DNA of 64,000 nucleotides from Diorhabda sublineata (GCF_026230105.1 NC_079484.1:9997805-10061804), one strand, 5' to 3'; positions 1 through 12,690 are shown, numbered from the stretch's first letter. Notes: generated by a model from the letters alone, not told the origin. Program-made: numbers and translations.

Positions 1-1319
1 AGAGGAATAAAAACTATTATAGAAAAAAAAACAATATAAAAACTGAAGAATTAAAAGTAAGGTCAAGATAACGAATCGTAAAAATAACCCAAGGATATAT
101 GAATCTTGGAAAACATAAAATTGAGGGGAACGAGCGACTCCCAAATTAATCTTACGTAAAAAATCTATATGTAGCAAGAAGAATTTCAGCTGTTTTTGTT
201 TGTGGAAAAGTTTATCCGCATTACTTATGACTTTTACTATATTTTGAGTTCATTTTTTCAGTAATTTAACATTTAAAAATATACGATTAAATATAATGTC
301 GGTTTTACTTGAAAATTTATTATCAACGATTTCAACGACTGAATATTTTCATGTATTGTTTAAATCATTGACGTCACGTTGTTTCCGGATTATAACACAT
401 GTTTTCAACAACTTAAATAAATGTTTAACTATTTTTAGTAATCTAGTGACGAATTCTAGAAATAATATATAAAAAAAATCAATTTCAATCACTTTTAGAA
501 CCTATAGATCATTATTTTAGCGAAGAAATTTCGACTGAGTGAAAATAGTAAAAACAAGGTTAATCTCTTTAACCATAGCTTTTGAAATTATATAATTTAT
601 TTCGAAACTATAACACATATTATTTAACTCTGTAACTGTTAACTCCTAGGAGCACAGGAGTTAAGATATGTGTACGAGGAACTTACGTATATTATCTCAG
701 TGCATATAATTATAGACAGAGCTACCCAGTGGTGTCTTATCAGGCAATTTGTTTCGTTTACTAGACGAATGGACTATAATTGAATTTCAACAAACAGAAA
801 TGTTTAAAATTAGTCGTTAAAAGTACATTCAAATTCTATACCAACTGCTGTTTGAAAAACTATTCACATTAGATATGAGAATATTTTCTATCACATTGAA
901 CGGTTAAAAAACAAATATCTTTATCATGACAGTCTAGATAAAGTTGTATAAGTCTTAAGTTCATATATAAAATTTAGATATCAGTTCAACATCACACCTC
1001 CTATTACAATGATTGGCATGATAGTCTATTTAGATAATTCTAATGCTCGCTCCAGTGATATGGAATTTATTATTGTTTTCTAATAAATCTGACGATTTGG
1101 TCTTAGCAAATCATGACTTAAAAGGTAGTTAAGTCGATCCTGTTTCTTGTTACCATTATTCATTGATATTATCTAGAAACTTTGAGATGCGACATCAATC
1201 CTTAGCCTGGAGGAATCAGGAAGCATTTAGGATATTAGGATCAGGTTTGGAATATCACATTGTTGTTATAATTAATTCATCTTCTAATTCAATTGTAGAG
1301 GGTACAATTATTTTTCAAA
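1..1319. other. AT-rich unique DNA, nothing recognised
   Basis: Low-GC sequence with stops in all frames. I see no coding similarity, terminal repeats or RNA gene here. Confidence 0.5.
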
Positions 1320-1935
1320 ACGTTCCTTTTCACGTCATTTCGTTTTATTCTAATAATTTGCTCAATTTTTTTGCCGACGTCATTTTTGATCTAACTATTC
1401 ATCTATACGTTAATTTTTTTAAATAATAAATACTATTATCACTCTACAAAAAAGTATGCAGCCTCAATGAAACACAAAATATATATTATTGGTGAAAATA
1501 TATATTTTATGAAATAAATTTCATAAACTGTTCTATTTTGTAGAAATTATTTCATTAACCATTATTTTTAATCAAGCATCTTGGACTGTATGATTTGAGA
1601 AATATTTTTTCATGATGGTCAATATCCTTCATCTTTTCCTTTCATATCATTTTGTTTTCTTTAAATAATTTGCTCAATTATTTGCCCCACGTTATATTTA
1701 ATTTAACTTACTCTATCTTCTTTTTTTAATGTAACATTTACTATTATCCCTCTACAAAAAGAATAGAGCCCCGAAATAATACTAACAGTAAGTCAATGCA
1801 ACACGAAATTATTATTAAATAATATTATTAATGCAAATATTTTATGTAAAAAATTTCATAAATTGTTCAATTTTGTAGAAATTATTTCATTAAAAATTAT
1901 TTTTAATCAAGCATCTTGAATGGAATGTTTAGAGA
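1320..1935. repeat. Diverged tandem duplication, period ~308-335 bp
   Basis: Two direct copies are recognisable by shared landmarks. 'ctctacaaaa' recurs at 1442 and 1750, 'aatttgctcaatt' precedes it in each copy, and 'tttttaatcaagcatcttg' recurs near 1565 and 1900. The period drifts between 308 and 335 bp because of indels. The short ORF opening at 1163 runs into copy one and has no counterpart in copy two, so it is unlikely to be a gene. Confidence 0.7.
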
Positions 1936-2551
1936 AAAAATTTTTTTATAAAATTAAAGCATACAGGAAATAGAAATATTTTTATTAGTTCAAATATTAT
2001 AAATAATGGTTACATATCATAAAGTTGAATGATAAGGTTTACTTTTGTTGTTCTGTAAAAATATAACATTCATATCTTTATTTATTTTCGCTACATTGCT
2101 AATTGATTCAATATAATCATTTTATTTTATTAATTTTCAGTCGTCCCACTTTATAAAGTGAATAACCTCCTAATGATCTAATCACATATAATATAATTTC
2201 ATTTTTCAATGAATATTTCCAAAACTTATTTCAGAATTGGAGCTCTATTTAGTTTGAAAAATACTCAGAAGTTTAAGTGTGTTTTATATGCAATTTGTTC
2301 ATTCAAGTTGCAGAATCAATTTATTTATTGACATTTTGTCTGTTATATCAATTAAGAAAAATATTAGATGGTCACCAGACATACCAGACATTAATGTGGG
2401 CTGTGAAATTTAAATTCCTTTGGCCCTTTTATTTCTTAGATCTTATATGTTTTTTTCGATGAATCGTCCTGATTTTCTGTCTCTTTTGATAGAAAAATTG
2501 AAGTTTCAATCTATTTTGATATTTATCAAAATATATAAATATATCATTGAA

Positions 2552-2556
<5 letters not shown>
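1936..2556. other. AT-rich DNA, nothing recognised
   Basis: No coding, repeat or RNA signal was identified between the tandem duplication and the (TA)n array. Confidence 0.4.

Positions 2557-2626
<70 letters not shown>
2557..2626. repeat. (TA)35 microsatellite
   Basis: An uninterrupted TA dinucleotide run of 70 bp. Reading frames across it encode only Tyr/Ile repeats and are not genes. Confidence 0.97.
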
Positions 2627-2627
<1 letters not shown>

Positions 2628-3252
2628 CAAAAATTTACTTATACACCGAAAGATATTAAAACACTTAATTAAAGCAAAGTAACCTAAACCAGAAGCTAAA
2701 TTGGGATAAAATTATTAACACATCAATAAATCATTAAAAACAGACTAGATTTTATCAAATTATTTCCTACAATAAAATAGTGGAAACCTATTATATCATC
2801 ATAAAAATATGAACTATTAGTTCTAGATAAAATTCATTGAAATTGAAAAATATGTATTTCTATTAAAATGTACATTCAGTACTGTGCAAGACAACAAAAT
2901 TTGATATAATTTCAATATGTTCCGTTCTACATACTGCTTCCACAATAAAGGCCTTATTTGCAATACATAATATTACAAGTAGTTGGGACAATTGGGATAA
3001 TAGAGAATGTAGAGCATTGACCAGTAGTAGTAGCTACTACAACTAGTTTCCGACAATATGCCATCATATAAAATCAACATTAGCTTCCAATAGTAGCATC
3101 TACTGTGTTTACTTCATTAATTGCAACATCATAAAAATAGTTACTGAAGAAAATGTTAATGCTGAAGTAATTTAGAACAAAAATAAGTTGTGTTGAGCGA
3201 AGGACTGGATGGGCTCTCCTTTTTTTATTCATTCAATGACTTTTAAAACTTT
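2627..3252. other. AT-rich DNA, possible edge of a LINE
   Basis: No clear feature. The last ~50 bases (about 3200-3230) can be read as a short Leu-Leu-Phe-rich piece resembling the region before the catalytic box of the LINE that follows the next insert. This is too weak to call on its own. Confidence 0.3.
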
Positions 3253-3647
3253 AGCTTTGTTCCTGGGAGATATTCTAAACATGTTCTGTCACCAAAACGT
3301 GTTCTGAACACGTCCAATGTATCCTCGGACGAGGGTAAGGATATTTAATCTGGCGCAAGTGAATTCATCCTTTTTGTGATATTTACCATGAAATAACCTC
3401 TAACCTATCTTGTTTTCTACATAATTGTATTTAAAAGGTATATTTATAGATACTTACAAATATTAAGGATAAACCTTAGGTCAGTTAATTATATACATTG
3501 TATTCTCCTAGCTAGTTTTGAATTCAAATTATAATATTTGATGTACATAAATAGTTCGTGGTGAAATGTATGTTCCGAACATATTGTGAACAAAGATATG
3601 CAGAATATATTCGGAATGTGTCCAAATTATCTACTGAGAACAAAGCT
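3253..3647. mobile_element. Non-autonomous inverted-repeat element (MITE-like)
   Basis: The ends form imperfect inverted repeats of about 40 bp. The left end begins AGCTTTGTTCCTGGGAGATA and the reverse complement of the right end begins AGCTTTGTTCTCAGTAGATA. There is no coding capacity. It lies immediately before the reverse transcriptase catalytic-box region of a LINE, so it probably inserted into that LINE. The target duplication is not clear (TT on both sides), and the superfamily was not recognised. Confidence 0.6.
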
Positions 3648-4947
3648 TTGATTTCACTATATTTGCCAACGACACTGCCATTCTAGCAGTAGAAGATAAA
3701 AATGAAGAAATAACTAATAAACTACAAAAAGCTGGCCACGGTATCTATAACTGAACGAAGAGATGGAAAATTAAACTTGTAGAAATTAAATCAGTTCATA
3801 TTAACTATACAAATAAAAGGATAGATCATATTCCAGTCATAAAAAATAATAACCTCATTAAACACTCACACTCAGCAAAATATTTAAGTGTTACCTTAGA
3901 TGTGAAACTTCGATGGAAAGTGAGAAGAGAAGACTGAGATATACAAAAATGTACTGGCTAATTGCAAGAAATTCTACTCTGTCTCTACATAATAAGCTCA
4001 TGCTTTATTATATGATACTTGGCAATCATACAAATTACAAAATAAAGTAATGAGGAACATAAATGCCCCTTGGTATATTTGCAATAGTTACCTCCTGAAA
4101 ATGGACACTGTTAACCAGACCAACAAGAAATTAGCAAAAAGACATGAGAAAAGACTCCATGATCATATCAATGTCGAGGCTATCCAGCTTCTTAACAGTA
4201 CTGGGTTAGAAAGAAGACTTATGGGGGTATTCTGGTCTAGAAATTTGAAAAAATCGATTTTTTGCATATTTTCAAAGCTTAGATCCTTAAGAATATGTCC
4301 TTAAATGGCTTTTGAAAAATTCGTATTATTCACGGAGATACAGTAGATTTTGTGACGTAGCGTTTAAGTTATCTGAGTGGGACGTGTTATTCTACTGATA
4401 TTGTTTCTCAAACTTTTAACTAGTCATTCTCGAACTTTTTTTGAAGTGGTTGACATATATCAAGATCTACTCGACCGATTCCTTTGAAATTTGATGGAAA
4501 TCTTTTTTATATATCTCTCCAACACGTCTGGCTTGGATTTTAAAAAATTCAATTTCGAGTATTTATAAAAAAATACAGAAAGGTCAAAAAAGGAAACAAA
4601 AAATTGATATTTCGTGTAGACGCCATTTTGTGAATTTTTTTTTCTTGGCTAAGGTCAATGCGGTAGGGACATCTTCACAGATTAAATTTTTTTTGTTCCA
4701 GATCACTACAAGTGTTGGGATCATGTCAACCAGGGTGCACCGTTTTTTATAGCCCCCACTTCACTGACCTGTAGTTTATTGAATTTTTTTTACATTTTTT
4801 TATATTCTTAAAAAGTCAATAAACATAAAAAAATTGATAGTGAAAGAGTTTTTCATTATTTTTAAGTTAATTTCAAAAATGCATAAATTTTAGGCTTCTA
4901 GACCAGAATATCCCCCTAAGATGATCAAGTCCTTTGAATTATTTTAG
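3648..4947 (+). pseudogene. Jockey-like LINE reverse transcriptase C-terminal remnant, interrupted
   Basis: Translation in shifting frames gives a non-LTR reverse transcriptase from the catalytic box to the C-terminus. It reads IFANDTAILAV (FADD degraded to FAND), then a thumb-like segment with 'SAKYLSVTLDVKLRWK', 'KMYWLIARNSTLS', 'NINAPWYI', and the tail 'KRLHDHINVEAIQLLNSTGL'. There are several stops and frameshifts plus a deletion around 4010. The last codons are separated from the rest by a 695-bp inverted-repeat element at 4222-4916. Beyond it the frame continues as KSFELF and a stop at 4945-4947. The order and motifs match jockey-type LINEs. The copy is 5'-truncated and dead. Confidence 0.8.
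4222..4916. mobile_element. 695-bp inverted-repeat element inserted in a LINE
   Basis: The ends are near-perfect inverted repeats: left (T)GGGGGTATTCTGGTCTAGAA, right (reverse complement) GGGGGATATTCTGGTCTAGAA. It is flanked by TA on each side (4220-4221 and 4917-4918). Removing the element with one TA restores the LINE codons ...R-R-L-K-M-I-K-S-F..., which fixes the insertion site precisely. The interior is AT-rich with long A/T runs and no coding potential. The TA duplication suggests a Tc1/mariner-type MITE, but the TIR family was not recognised. Confidence 0.85.
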
Positions 4948-7589
4948 TGTTTTTAGTGTAAAAGCAGATATTATGTGTGCATGTTAAACTTTAGTGGAAT
5001 CAATTCTACAAAAATTGATAAATGTTGATGAGTATACGTCAGTTTTAAATTTAAAACTCTATTGGATTAAATTAGAATCGAAATGCTCATTGGTCACTGT
5101 TGACCGGATTATAATATCCTAAATGCCTCTATGCCTTTTACTTTGTAGACTTCATGTACTTGATATGGTCTCTTAAAAAACTGTAGTCAGAAACTAGTTC
5201 ACTTACTTGGATGATTAGAGAGACAAATGTGGCATGGTTTTCATAACTTTTCCATTATGTTGGTGTTACACTGACTAGATGTCTAATAAGTAGTTACCTA
5301 ATCTGTTCAACTTAAATGGCAGCCAGTATTGTAGTAGTGGGAGTTGCAGGAGAAGAGCCTCATCATTCAGGGATAATTAGTAGACACTTTTAAAGTAAGA
5401 ATAGTGAGGTTATTAGTATAATAAGGAATAAAATAATACTTCTCAATTTCAAACTTCCATAAACAATAAAAAATTCAGATACAAAAACAACAAAACAAAA
5501 TCAGTTTCCTATAGTTGTACCCTGGTAAAATTTTTATAAACATATTGAGAATCAATTGCCACAAAATCCAAAAATGTGCAGAGTATTATTTAATATTTTT
5601 ATCTTAAAAAAATTTTTGGTATATATCACACAATCATAAATATCAAGTAATTGCTTAAGTAAATATTTTTCAAATTAATTTATTTATGGAAAATATTAAT
5701 ATAGTATGCTATGTTAATAAAACTGTTTCCGAAATTTTGTTTTTCTGCTGTTTTTCAGAAGCAGTAACCAGGAGTGAGGAATAGAAGACCCAGAACAATG
5801 TATTTAATTACTACTTTTTTAAATACTTAATAAAATATATATTTTAACCAGACTCCTTTGGTTTTTATTATTTTTCTTGTCCACAATTTATTGTGTCCAG
5901 TCATTTGAAAGTGGAATATTTTTGAACCTAAGCACCAGGGTGAGTTTGAAGCATTATTTTGGCTCAAAAGCATGGTCACATATGTTGTAACTTTTGTCAA
6001 AAAAATTATTAAGAAATTAAAAACCATCCATGCTTTCAGCTTGTGGTTTGTAATTGAGGAAGAGGTAAGAACAGCTCAATATTCTTTTACAGCCTTAAAC
6101 ATTAATTGACTCTGATTTTGAGGAAACATGACAATCATAGACCTTTGGAAGTATATGCTACATTTTGGAAAAGAATAAACTTATTTTTTGTATACTGTTA
6201 AGTTTCATTAAAATTAGCTGTATAAAAGATGTTCAGCTTCAAAGTAATACAATAAATTTTTTTATAACTACCAAGTACAAAAATACAGATGATGAGAATT
6301 TTTGTAAGATATGTGGAATAAGAAGAGCTTATAATAAAGGTGATTTTGTAAGGCCACACAATCAATGAATAGCTTGTTTCAGTAAGCAAGCTTTGTATGG
6401 TAGTGACTTGAGGTTTTTTGAAGAACAAAAAAGATCATAACTAATATTTAGGTCGTGACAGTAGAAAAAATTCATAAATATATTTCCATGGTGGAACCAA
6501 AATATCATAGCCAATTACATATCATGCAAAAAAATATGAAGTCAAATCAATCCCTTAACCGAATAGTTAATTTCTTTGGAAACTTGATAGTATCAAAAGA
6601 CCCTCAGAATATAGGCCAAAATAATCATATTTAAATAAATTAATTTTAAATCAGAAAAGATCTAAAATCAAGAACATTACTAATCCAGATTATTTTTGTA
6701 TATGCCTATATAATGCATTTTTCTACTTAAAGCTATTATCTATAGGATACTATGAAAAATATTTATTAAAATTACGTGACGGAAGAAAGAGCATTCTATT
6801 TAAATCCTTACATTTTTCAAGATGATGATGTGCATATTAATATCAGCAATAAAAAAGTGGGGGAAAAGTAGTTAACTTTTAAAATATACTAAACTTAATC
6901 TTCCTCATCATACTCATACCTAGTCTATAGAAAACTTGATTTTAAGTATGATTTTAAGTATACCTGAAATACCAAAATATTCTAATAATATTCACCGGCA
7001 AAACCTATGATGAACACATGGTTATAATTCCAGAAAAATATTTATTAATAGGCGTGCCTGTATGATTATAATTGGCTTTTACAAGACTTTTATAACGTAC
7101 TTATATGAATACTTAGGGCGTTAAAACTATAAAAGAACAAGAAACAAAAACGTCAAGAGTTCCACGTTGTGTGCGAAAAAGGCGACCGGTATAATTTGAG
7201 GTTATAAAACGAACAATAGCTATATCTAAAGGTAACTATAACTAAACAATGTGCACATGTTATTAAACTCTTCCAAGGTCAAAGAACCAGTATGAACGTG
7301 AAACAAAGAAAAAGATAATAAAATAACGAAAAATAACAAATATATATAAAAGTATTTACTTTTTTCGTTATCCAGCACTACTCATTCAATATAATCCTTT
7401 GTCAAAGCTGGAACACCATAGGATCACGTACTGTTGAGATAAACAAAGCACAATCTAAATTAGGAATATTTCAATCGCGTCCAGTACTTACATTTAATTT
7501 AAAAAGGCCCAACAAAACAAAACATGAAAAAATTATTCACTAAAATAGACAGTAAAATAGGTACGCACAAAACATTACTTTTTCAACAA
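4948..7589. other. AT-rich DNA without recognisable genes
   Basis: Short open frames at 5827-6027 (minus), 6165-6368 (plus) and 6198-6428 (minus) have no recognisable family, no supporting splice context and strongly AT-driven composition. I see no other element in this stretch. Confidence 0.4.
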
Positions 7590-7990
7590 CACTTTGTTCT
7601 TAGTTGAGACGCGCACAGACAGTGTAGATACGAAACACTTTGTTCGATGCGACGTGAACTGATGAGGTGACTCTACATAACTGAAACTGACTCGCTCACC
7701 AGTCTCTACCACACGGCGCGCAACGGCAGATGTTCAAATAAAATCTACTCGGGACTGAAGTAGGGAGGGAGAATCTTGATATGACCTCTCACCCCTCGCG
7801 TTGAAAATGCGCCCTATTGGACATTGGCACCCCTTTTTTCTGACAGATAAAGGATAGAAAGTAAAATATCTAGTTCTCTGACCAACATATTTTAATTTTC
7901 GAAATGATATTAAATGTATAACGTAGTTTTTAGCCGGTAATTGTCTTTGGCGCTAAAAATTTAGGCGCCACAAGTAGCTAACGACCGCGA
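7590..7990. promoter_or_regulatory. CpG-dense patch, possible first exon or promoter
   Basis: Against a very AT-rich background this 400-bp stretch is clearly richer in G+C and CpG (for example around 7640-7660, 7715-7735 and 7790-7810). No transposon similarity or terminal repeat explains it. In arthropods such a patch can mark a non-coding first exon with its core promoter. A possible 5' splice site (GTAATG after an A-rich run, minus strand, near 7580) would fit a minus-strand transcript. There is no ORF, and this is inference from composition only. Confidence 0.2.
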
Positions 7991-8719
7991 TTCAAGAACT
8001 GTTCGATTGGAATTACGTTGACGGTTGAACTGATGAATAAAAATAAAGAAACCAACCGACAAACTGACAGTTGAAAGTAAATGATTGTAGCAGTTAGCGA
8101 CTTTAATCGACATTGCATAAATCTTGCAGACTATTATTTAAGAAAAAGTCAGATTCATTTAGTGTAACGTAAAAAATATCTATATAAAATGATGTGTTTA
8201 TATTGTGTTTGCAATTATTTCACATACGTTTGGTATGTTTTTATTTGTCTATGATTTATTAACGTCATAGATTGAATTTGAAATATATCATTATTGATGA
8301 ATAATAGGTAGAAGAAATTTCATTAATCATAGAAAACATTTCATAAAAAAATTCTACATCTAATAATGTACATTACCATGATTTAATTAGAAATTATTAC
8401 CTTTTGGGTGTATGTCTTTTTCATTGAAACCTTTTGATACTATTAATATAAATAACAATTTATGTCACAACAAAATGCATTTTTCTGTCTAACGGCTGTC
8501 TATGAGGATTTTCATTATGATATTACCATAATTCTATTTTTCCAAAAATAAATATTCTTAGAAAATATGCAAAATGTGTACGAGATGTTATAAAAAATAG
8601 GTCGAATTATTTTATTTAAGAAAATTGAATTAATTTCTGTCCTTAGTTAGCAGCGTTGAATCCATGAATGGAAGCATTTTTAGCCATACTACACTAATGT
8701 GTTTGGATTTGAAATACCT
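7991..8719. other. AT-rich DNA, nothing recognised
   Basis: No coding or repeat structure was identified. Confidence 0.4.
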
Positions 8720-9545
8720 AATATGGCGTTTAGATTTCAAGCATATGAGGAAAGATCTGGAAATAGAATATCAATCAAAATAAATTAGTTTAGGAGTCAA
8801 ACAAATAACAACAGGCATAACATTAGAAGAATTATGAATAACGGACCTGAATACGGATAAGGATAAGACTTTAGCAAGGAAGAGAAACAGAAGAAGAAAA
8901 AGAAAGTAAAGAGATAGGCAAAAAGAACGGAATAAAGGGGAAGAAGGTGAAAATAAAAACTAGAAAATTTGAAACAAATAAAAAGAACATCATAGGAATA
9001 TGGAATAAAAAACTATAACAAGTAAAGAAGACGAATTAATAGAAGAAATAATAGGAACAGTATCTGAGAGTAACAGAAATAAAGAATAATGGTAAAGGAA
9101 TGATAAAATTAAATAAAGGATACTGAAGTATATAAAAAAGGAAAATTTTATAAACGACAGAACATGAAAGAATGAAAAGACAATGAAGGCAGGGAAAAGA
9201 GAACAAAATGGCTTCGAAGCCATTAAAAACGAATGAAAAACAAGTAATAACAATTAGAATTCTATAACAAGTATATATGATACAAAAGAAGATGTAATAA
9301 CAAACGAAGATGATATTATGGAAATATGGAGACAATAATTTAGATATCCTTCAAAAGAAAAGTATAAGGTATAAGGAATGAAATAAGTAAAAAAGAAGTA
9401 CAATGAGCAATACAGGAAATGAAATTAGGTGATGCAACAAGAATAGACAAAATAAGAGCAGTAGACTGGCACGTGGGAATAATTATACTTATATATAAAA
9501 GAGGAGACACAAGAAACTTCTATACTTGCATCAATTAAGGCCGTG
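8720..9545 (+). pseudogene. LINE reverse transcriptase N-terminal/linker remnant
   Basis: The purine-rich plus strand reads, with many stops, as the endonuclease-RT linker and early RT of a non-LTR retrotransposon. It starts with a Lys/Arg/Glu-rich stretch, then 'VITNEDDIMEIWRQ', then 'NEISKKEVQ*AIQEMKLGDA', then 'VDWHVGIIILIYKRGDTRN'. These correspond to the 'EI..AWRQYF', 'EE...AI..MK.GKA.G.D' and 'IP..W..G.I.PIYKKGD..' blocks found just before and inside RT motif 1 of RTE/CR1-type LINEs. The segment between 'GDA' and 'VDWHV' is shortened, so there is an internal deletion. The catalytic half is absent. Confidence 0.65.
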
Positions 9546-10864
9546 ATCAACAGTAACAAATCCACTTTCAGTCAAAGATTGACTACAAATAAAGCAGAAT
9601 TGCGACATTTTTTTTAAAAAAACAATAAAATGCACAAACTTTGTTACAAAATATAAGCGATAGCCACGAGTTGTCACTACGAAGGAATGCTTACAACTAA
9701 CAGTATTTCGTTGAGTATGAGACCTTTGAAACAGAGCAGGTATACGAGCATGTATGTATAAGACAATGTATATAAAAGTACATTAACTTGCATATTACGA
9801 ATAAAATAATTTTTGCTGTAAAACTCACCGTTTAGCTGAAAAACGCGAAAAAACTATTTTTTCAAACTCTTACCATCAATAAAATTTTTTGCACAAGGGG
9901 GATTAATGGGAAGTTTTCCCAATTCATTTATAATAGTTTTCTGAACATTCATACCAATTTTTAGCTCTATGGGAATTTTTGTAATCTTACTTCTATTTTA
10001 AGGACTAATTTGACTGGACTACAAAGTATTCATGTTTTGTTGCATACCTAGCAGTTATACTAATTCTTACCAAATTGTATCGATCACGTGAGAAATTTCA
10101 TATACTGGGTGCTTCTAAATTTATGGAGAAAATTCAGAAGGTGTTTGCTCGTATCAAATTAAGATGAGTCTTTCCTATAACAAAACTTCCTCAGCCGCCC
10201 CTACAAAGTGGTGACTAAAATAGATTTTTTATTTTCTTTCTAAACGTGTACTGCAGCTTTGGAAAAACAAATTAAGAATAAAAATATTTATAAATAGAAC
10301 ATGGATTTCAAGTTATAATTTTATTTTATTATTCTTTATCTTAAATAAAATTTGATATGAAATAAAGTAAGGGTTGCGAATTTCATTCCCGTATGATGTA
10401 ACAGGAATATTGAAAAATACCCGTAGTTATTCCTTTGCCAGTTACACGTTAATTAAAGAATTAAGCTTTACTGAGGTTATAAAAAAAATTCAAAAACACA
10501 ATTTTATATATTACCTTTGAGGGGTGATATCTTGGAAAGGGATATATACCGATATCGTTGTAATAAGCTTGAAAAGGACTTATTTACAAGTGCAAATGGG
10601 GATGGGAACTGAAAGAACAGCATAAAAATTACACAATTGCCTGTCCCAGCGAGTAACATGAATATTCTGCCAAAGAAACTGTTGATGGAGACAATGAAAT
10701 GGGAGTCGACGGAAATAAAGAAACAGAATTATAATGCAGCAACAAGTAACCATTGAATTCCCTATTTTTGAAAAAAACAAGATTTATTACAATAAAAAAT
10801 GAAATCGAACCGGCTACTCAGAGTTATATCTGCAATCTTTAATAATAAGAACCTCATGCACTCG
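9546..10864. other. AT-rich DNA without recognisable genes
   Basis: The minus-strand open frame at 10580-10780 has no recognisable domain. A sequence near 10110 ('gggtgcttctaaatttatgg') looks like one terminal repeat of an insect MITE, but no partner end was found. Confidence 0.35.
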
Positions 10865-11180
10865 TTCACTCTTTCGAGTCGTGATATTCGTGATCAGCGA
10901 TCTTGAAACCTCAAAGGATGTATATATTTGGCCAATTTCATAACGAATTTCCGAGGAGCTTCGGGAAACGACGTATAAACCAGCCACCACGGGCACCAGG
11001 TACTTCACAAGTCATCTCCGTAGTGATATTTGTGCACAGCGAACACGTAAACTCCAAGTGTGGATATATTTCATAACGAATTTCCACGGGATTATTGCAG
11101 ACAACGAAGATGGCAAGTAACCCTACTCTGTTTGATGTGCGACTTTAGCGATCTCGAAAACCCACGAGTAATTTTGGTTC
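10865..11180. repeat. Decayed tandem repeat, period ~133-141 bp
   Basis: 'gtgatatt(c/t)gtg..cagcga' occurs at 10881 and 11022, and 'cataacgaatttcc' at 10939 and 11072, in the same order. A third, weaker partial copy ('tttagcgatctcgaaaaccc') follows near 11143. This fits two to three old satellite monomers of about 140 bp. It is somewhat richer in GC than the flanks. Confidence 0.55.
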
Positions 11181-11641
11181 ACAAAATATTCGGAGGTTCT
11201 CCCAAATCAAATACACTTTCTTGCAACTTGACCTGTTTTACTGCTCAGAAATTCCTATGCTTTATTTCCACGACTATTTTTTCAATCCTCGTACAGGGCT
11301 TAGAAAAATAAGATGAAATTTTTTGTAACATCCCACAGATTTGAAAAATAATATAGTAGACTATTATGCTTAATAAAGTTGGAGATTTACTTACAGTTAG
11401 TTGTACAAGAAAATGTGAGGGTTTTAAAGTAATTTATATTAGTACGAAAAAATGTTTCGTTTTTGTATAGGGCGACTCTGTATTGTTTATTTTAAACGTC
11501 CTTCAAATATATGTTTTAATTGATAAAAATATTATTAAATATTACGATTGTTTAAAAACATTGACTTTTCGATTGCTTTCAAAACAAATATTAAGTATAC
11601 ACACTCACTGCTTACCTAATTGAAATTGTCTCGGTTATCTA

Positions 11642-11643
<2 letters not shown>
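11181..11643. other. AT-rich DNA, nothing recognised
   Basis: No feature identified before the (TA)n array. Confidence 0.4.

Positions 11644-11731
<88 letters not shown>
11644..11731. repeat. (TA)n microsatellite, 88 bp
   Basis: An uninterrupted AT dinucleotide run. It is the longest simple repeat in the window. Confidence 0.97.
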
Positions 11732-11735
<4 letters not shown>

Positions 11736-12325
11736 CAAAAGGAAATACGTTATTCTTTTAAATTCTAGATTACTGTTATAATATTGTAGGTTATAATAAA
11801 AACAAAAAACACAGCGATACGTACAATGTCGTAGAAGTTTGTTGATAGTTATTTAATAGAACATGATAAAAAATAGATTAATATTGTGCGAACTAAGCAA
11901 AATACATTTTAACAATACGTCAATCAGTGGCAACTCGTTGAAATATGGTAAATATTATAGCCCTGTATTTTCCAAATCAACATATCCTTATCCACCTTTT
12001 TATAAAGTTTTCCTTAAAGTTGTTTATTGATAAGAGAAACTGATCTTGGTCTTAGTCTTCCAGAAAAAGTAAGATCAAGACAAAGGCCAGCTTCAGGTTC
12101 ACAAGATTGAGACCAAGACAGCAGCAGTACAAGATCTATACAAAACCAATACCTAGTATTGCAGGACGGTTGCTTACTGGTGGCTTTTTTTACAAAGTGC
12201 AAGGTTTGGACAGGATGTGGAAGGAGTTGATACCACCAAGAACTTCAGCGTAACTTTCGCAGAATGTGGTGTAGTTATTGTTTTGTTATTGACTTGACAA
12301 GGAAATTAATGGATCCGGACAGTCA
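11732..12325. other. No recognised feature
   Basis: The minus-strand open frame at 12014-12202 shows no recognisable domain. It could be a frame-shifted continuation of the mariner remnant next to it. Confidence 0.3.
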
Positions 12326-12690
12326 CTAGCTCAGGTGGAGTCTATGTTTAGAAACCGAAGCATGTGTTTTTCTATTACAACAGTTGTGAGAAAACCCATT
12401 AGCGGTTAACTGAACTTGGATATGATAAATCTTCATAATTCTACCAGACACAACAACAAGACTTTGCGCTAGAATCGATTTCTCTTTGCGACGGGTTCTG
12501 GTAATCTCTTGTCTAACCATTGATTTTTCATGTTCGAGTTATTGAGATATATCCATTTTTCATCGTAAATAACAATGAGTTCAATAAAACGATGTTTATT
12601 CGGTTGTTTTGTGTGGCACTAATTGGCAACTTTTAAAGAATTTAACTAATGAGTTTAAATGGCGATGTTTGGTCCAAGCGAGTCCAGTAA
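12326..12690 (-). pseudogene. Mariner-type transposase remnant (first catalytic Asp region)
   Basis: The minus strand contains 'IYDEKWIYLNNSNMKNQWLD', which matches the block around the first catalytic aspartate of mariner transposases (Asp codon at 12562-12564). It is followed in a neighbouring frame by a 'KSCCCVW*NYE' block like the KVMLCVWWN(Y/F)EG strand that comes next in the family. Just upstream an LVPHK-like segment corresponds to the WVPH(E/K)L motif. The second and third catalytic aspartate blocks were not found, and stops and frameshifts are frequent. The subfamily is unclear. Confidence 0.55.

Noticed and set aside
2420..2659. Open frame spanning the (TA)n array
   Set aside because: The middle is Ile/Tyr repeat translated from the microsatellite; no protein evidence outside it.
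12014..12202. Minus-strand open frame near the 12.3-kb mariner
   Set aside because: It could not be aligned to any transposase block in any frame.
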